The notes beneath the pieces were generated by a model that saw only the letters and a list, made by a program, of their open reading frames with translations, ran no database searches and had not been told where the DNA came from. 22,268 nt of DNA from Didymodactylos carnosus (taxonomy: Eukaryota > Rotifera > Eurotatoria > Philodinida > Philodinidae). Every line of letters starts with the position of its first letter. Position 1 is the stretch's first letter. The stretch lies in assembly GCA_905250885.1 (NCBI GenBank), contig CAJNOQ010002883.1, positions 1 to 22,268 of the forward strand, given 5' to 3'. The position numbers and the translations under genes are program-made. Below, in pieces: positions 20,621-22,268 of this stretch.

Positions 20621-21832
20621 CTACAAAATGTAAAATGTATGCGAAATATAGAACTATCAAAATAATAAAGATAATAAGTCTCTATAAGATTATAATCGAT
20701 ACTAAGATCCTATCAAGATAATATCATACTACAATTTATGTATATACGATAAGAAAATATTTTTCTTACATTTTTCGTTTTAATTTAATAAAATTGGCAA
20801 CAAATTCTCCAACTCTATCTTCTTTTGTATGCATATAAAATACGAGATCATGTAATGTTGATGAATGTACAACAATCAATTGTTCGGTACCAGTTGTTAC
20901 ACTCAATCCAGTAATTTGTTCTAATGGTATACCAGTTTTTCTGATATGAAAATGTTTTTTTGGATCTAATTTATAGATAAAACGATCAGTCATAACAATA
21001 GCACGTTCATCCATTTTCACACTGGTATTCATCTATGTAAATAACAACAATTGATTATTAAACAACTAAATCATGTATCAAATTACCTTTGTTGCAAGTG
21101 TAGAAAAAATAATTTGAGAAAATTTATCTTTTACACGTAGTTCATTCATTACTTTTTTATAATTATTTAAATTTTGTTGCATATTCATATGTTCTTCAGG
21201 CTACAAGACAAAACATTAATATATATTTTAGATATATAAAAATAAAACAAAAAAGATAGATGTTCATACTAGCGACAAGTAATCTCCTTTCCAAACTTGA
21301 TGAAACGCATTTGCGATATACGATGTTCGATTTTGTAAATATTCAGCAGCTAATAATTTCAATTCAAATGTTGGCCGCAATTCACTTGGTATACGTGAAA
21401 TTATTTTATAAGCTCGCCATCGTCGATGCATTTGTTTTAATTTATTATTTAACGGTACAAATCCCGGTTGTGGTGCAGGCCATTTGATATTTTTACCAAA
21501 ATCATTTGAATTTGCAACATTTCTAAAATGTTTACTCATTCAAATCATGCTACTATTTGATTTCATTTACGTACCGAAATGCGTCATTTAATTTTTTAAC
21601 GTATGTTCGAGTACGATATTTTCTATAGGCTCTTTGAACTCTTATTGCAGCCATTTCTCGAGCAAATAATTTTTGTTGATGCCAAGATCTCGTATACTGT
21701 TAAAAATTTTAAAGAAAAAAATTATCAAATCACGTTCAAGTATCTTAAAACGTAATGTTTACTTTTTGGATAATAGTTATGACAAAATTTAATCCTTCTG
21801 TTCGTTTACGTTCTAGTTGAAATAATGATACT
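20473..21832 (-). CDS. Class I myosin, Myo1D-type: neck and TH1 tail (partial, 5' end missing)
   Basis: C-terminal part of a single-headed myosin that tethers membranes to actin. The Myo1D/Myo31DF class determines left-right chirality in flies and vertebrates. Six exons on the minus strand, 21832-21763, 21696-21575, 21522-21270, 21200-21087, 21032-20770 and 20620-20473, join with GT-AG introns of 52-149 bp and encode about 322 residues plus stop. In order: SLFQLERKR, the motor/neck junction matching LFTLEELR of human MYO1D; IQ-like neck IIQKYTRSW and AAIRVQRAYRKYR; then the TH1 tail with DFGKNIKWPAPQPG, RRWRAYKIISRIP and VWKGDYLSL. The lipid-binding core follows with DERAIVMTDRFIYKLDP and IPLEQITGLSV, and the protein ends ITLTAPI. 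The roughly 690-residue motor is not in the window, and no motor exon is found in the 436 bp upstream. Whether the gene is intact beyond the edge is unknown. Confidence 0.9.
20770..21032 (-). other. Myosin exon: TH1 lipid-binding core
   Basis: 263 bp, phase 0 in and phase 2 out. Encodes KMDERAIVMTDRFIYKLDP, IPLEQITGLSV, TGTEQLIVVH and EDRVGEFVANFIKLKRK, the beta-rich PH-like part of the class I myosin tail that binds acidic lipids. The ATG at its 5' end is an internal Met, not the gene start: upstream exons join in frame. Confidence 0.92.
21087..21200 (-). other. Myosin exon: TH1 linker
   Basis: 114 bp, phase 0 at both ends, 38 residues including NNYKKVMNELRVKDKFSQII. It corresponds to the variable segment between the first TH1 helices and the lipid-binding core. 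Flanking introns are 69 and 54 bp. Confidence 0.85.
21270..21522 (-). other. Myosin exon: start of TH1 tail
   Basis: 253 bp, phase 2 in and phase 0 out. Encodes NDFGKNIKWPAPQPG, the helical RRWRAYKIISRIPSELRP segment and QVWKGDYLSL, each with a counterpart in the tail of vertebrate MYO1D/MYO1G. The intron on the 5' side is 52 bp. The donor is GTATGA. Confidence 0.9.
21575..21696 (-). other. Myosin exon: IQ motifs of the neck
   Basis: 122 bp, phase 0 in and phase 2 out, encoding YTRSWHQQKLFAREMAA, then IRVQRAYRKYRTRTYVKK. The IQ consensus is degenerate but the VQxxYRxYxxR pattern is clear. These segments bind calmodulin or related light chains in class I myosins. The donor is GTACGT and the preceding intron is 66 bp. 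Confidence 0.88.
21763..21832 (-). other. Myosin exon: motor/neck junction
   Basis: Begins after ATTTTTAG (two overlapping AG acceptors, giving a start at 21832 or 21830) and ends in phase 0 at donor GTAAAC. It encodes VSLFQLERKRTEG and NFVITIIQK. This aligns with the end of the converter/lever junction of Myo1D, so at least one upstream motor exon must exist in a working gene. Confidence 0.8.
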
Positions 21833-21868
21833 CTAAAAATGGTAATCATATAGTAATAACAATAGTCT

Positions 21869-22268
21869 CTAGTTTACGAGGGAACCTTCCAAGATGGCCT
21901 CTTCCGATTCCAATGGGTTGTACATGGATAGATAGACCTCAGTGAGGTAGTAAATATCCTAAAAGGATTCGGACCCATGCATGACTCTTGAAGACCCTAT
22001 TTTCCGGAAAACCAGTTTTTCAGAAAATAGGGTCTTCAAGAGTCATGCATGCATCCATCTATCAGAAGGGTGAATTCGATGGATTTTTTGTATGCAACTT
22101 ATGAACAAAAGGAGTTAGCGTGTTGTAGTTTCCACTCTTCAAGAGACGTGAGTTTGAAACATCGTTTCCCAATACGAAAAGGTTTAAAAATCTTTTTACA
22201 AGAAAGATGTTTCTTCAGGAGAGATTTGAAAAAACAGTTGTGATGTTCAAAATTTGAAGTAACAATAC
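21869..22268. other. GC-richer, insert-like segment upstream of the myosin neck
   Basis: Composition changes from AT-rich intron to more balanced sequence near 21875. The segment holds CCTCAGTGAGG and ATCCTAAAAGGAT hairpins and the perfect 29-bp foldback at 21976-22051. An open frame from 22049 to 22243 on plus (64 codons, ATG) resembles no family I know. No myosin motor coding is readable on the minus strand. The right limit lies beyond the window. A mobile element inserted in a myosin intron, or a breakpoint truncating the gene, would both fit. Confidence 0.45.
21976..22051. repeat. Perfect 29-bp inverted repeat (hairpin)
   Basis: Arms 21976-22004 and 22023-22051 are exact reverse complements with an 18-nt loop. 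Within the loop AAAAC and GTTTT can pair again, and TTTTCCGGAAAA at 22000-22011 is an alternative local palindrome. Sequence outside the arms also has partial symmetry: GGATAGATAG on the left against CATCTATC on the right. It is unrelated in sequence to the foldback at 213-323. Confidence 0.88.

Noticed and set aside
21001-21032. ATG at 21032 as the start of a short separate minus-strand gene
   Set aside because: The ATG lies directly after a splice acceptor and the upstream exons join in frame with continuous class I myosin tail similarity, so it is an internal Met.

Overview
This is animal nuclear DNA, strongly AT-rich, with homopolymer runs and dinucleotide microsatellites and with genes split by introns. 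Two gene models can be read with confidence. Each is supported by family-level sequence recognition and by phase-consistent GT-AG splicing. Many of their introns are very short (52-69 bp), the proteins carry Asn/Gln/His/Ser runs, and the surrounding DNA is AT-rich. That combination fits a small-genome invertebrate. I favour a rotifer, probably bdelloid, but this is inference from style, not a match to a named species.

Layout. (1) 1-360: a locally GC-richer patch with a 13-bp G6-A-C6 palindrome and a long, nearly perfect foldback (two 52-nt arms, 7-nt loop), plus repeated AACRYGTT-type palindromes. It is probably a mobile-element relic or a MITE-like foldback. (2) About 360-10068: roughly 9.7 kb of AT-rich DNA with no gene I can defend. 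One short exon-like stretch lies at 2557-2664. This region may hold the upstream regulatory DNA and 5' non-coding exons of the next gene. (3) 10069-16179, plus strand: a Prospero/PROX homeodomain transcription factor gene. I reconstruct seven coding exons, one of them a 21-bp candidate microexon, giving about 830 residues. A 3.0-kb intron separates the disordered N-terminal part from the exons encoding the homeo-Prospero domain. (4) 16180-20472: about 4.3 kb of intergenic AT-rich DNA with possible decayed transposon ends. (5) 20473-21832, minus strand: the last six exons of a class I myosin of the Myo1D/Myo31DF type (end of the neck, IQ motifs and complete TH1 tail, about 322 residues). (6) 21833-22268: no motor-domain exon where one would be expected, but a GC-richer insert-like segment with three successive hairpins, the largest a perfect 29-bp inverted repeat.

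The two genes converge (Prospero on plus, myosin on minus, 3' ends facing each other) about 4.3 kb apart. Prospero proteins control neural and other cell-fate differentiation. Myo1D-type myosins link membranes to actin and set left-right chirality in flies and vertebrates. Nothing in the sequence shows that the two act together. The main points for follow-up are the microexon ahead of the homeodomain, the very large intron in an otherwise compact gene, the foldback elements at both ends of the window, and the question of whether the myosin gene is interrupted or truncated upstream of its neck.
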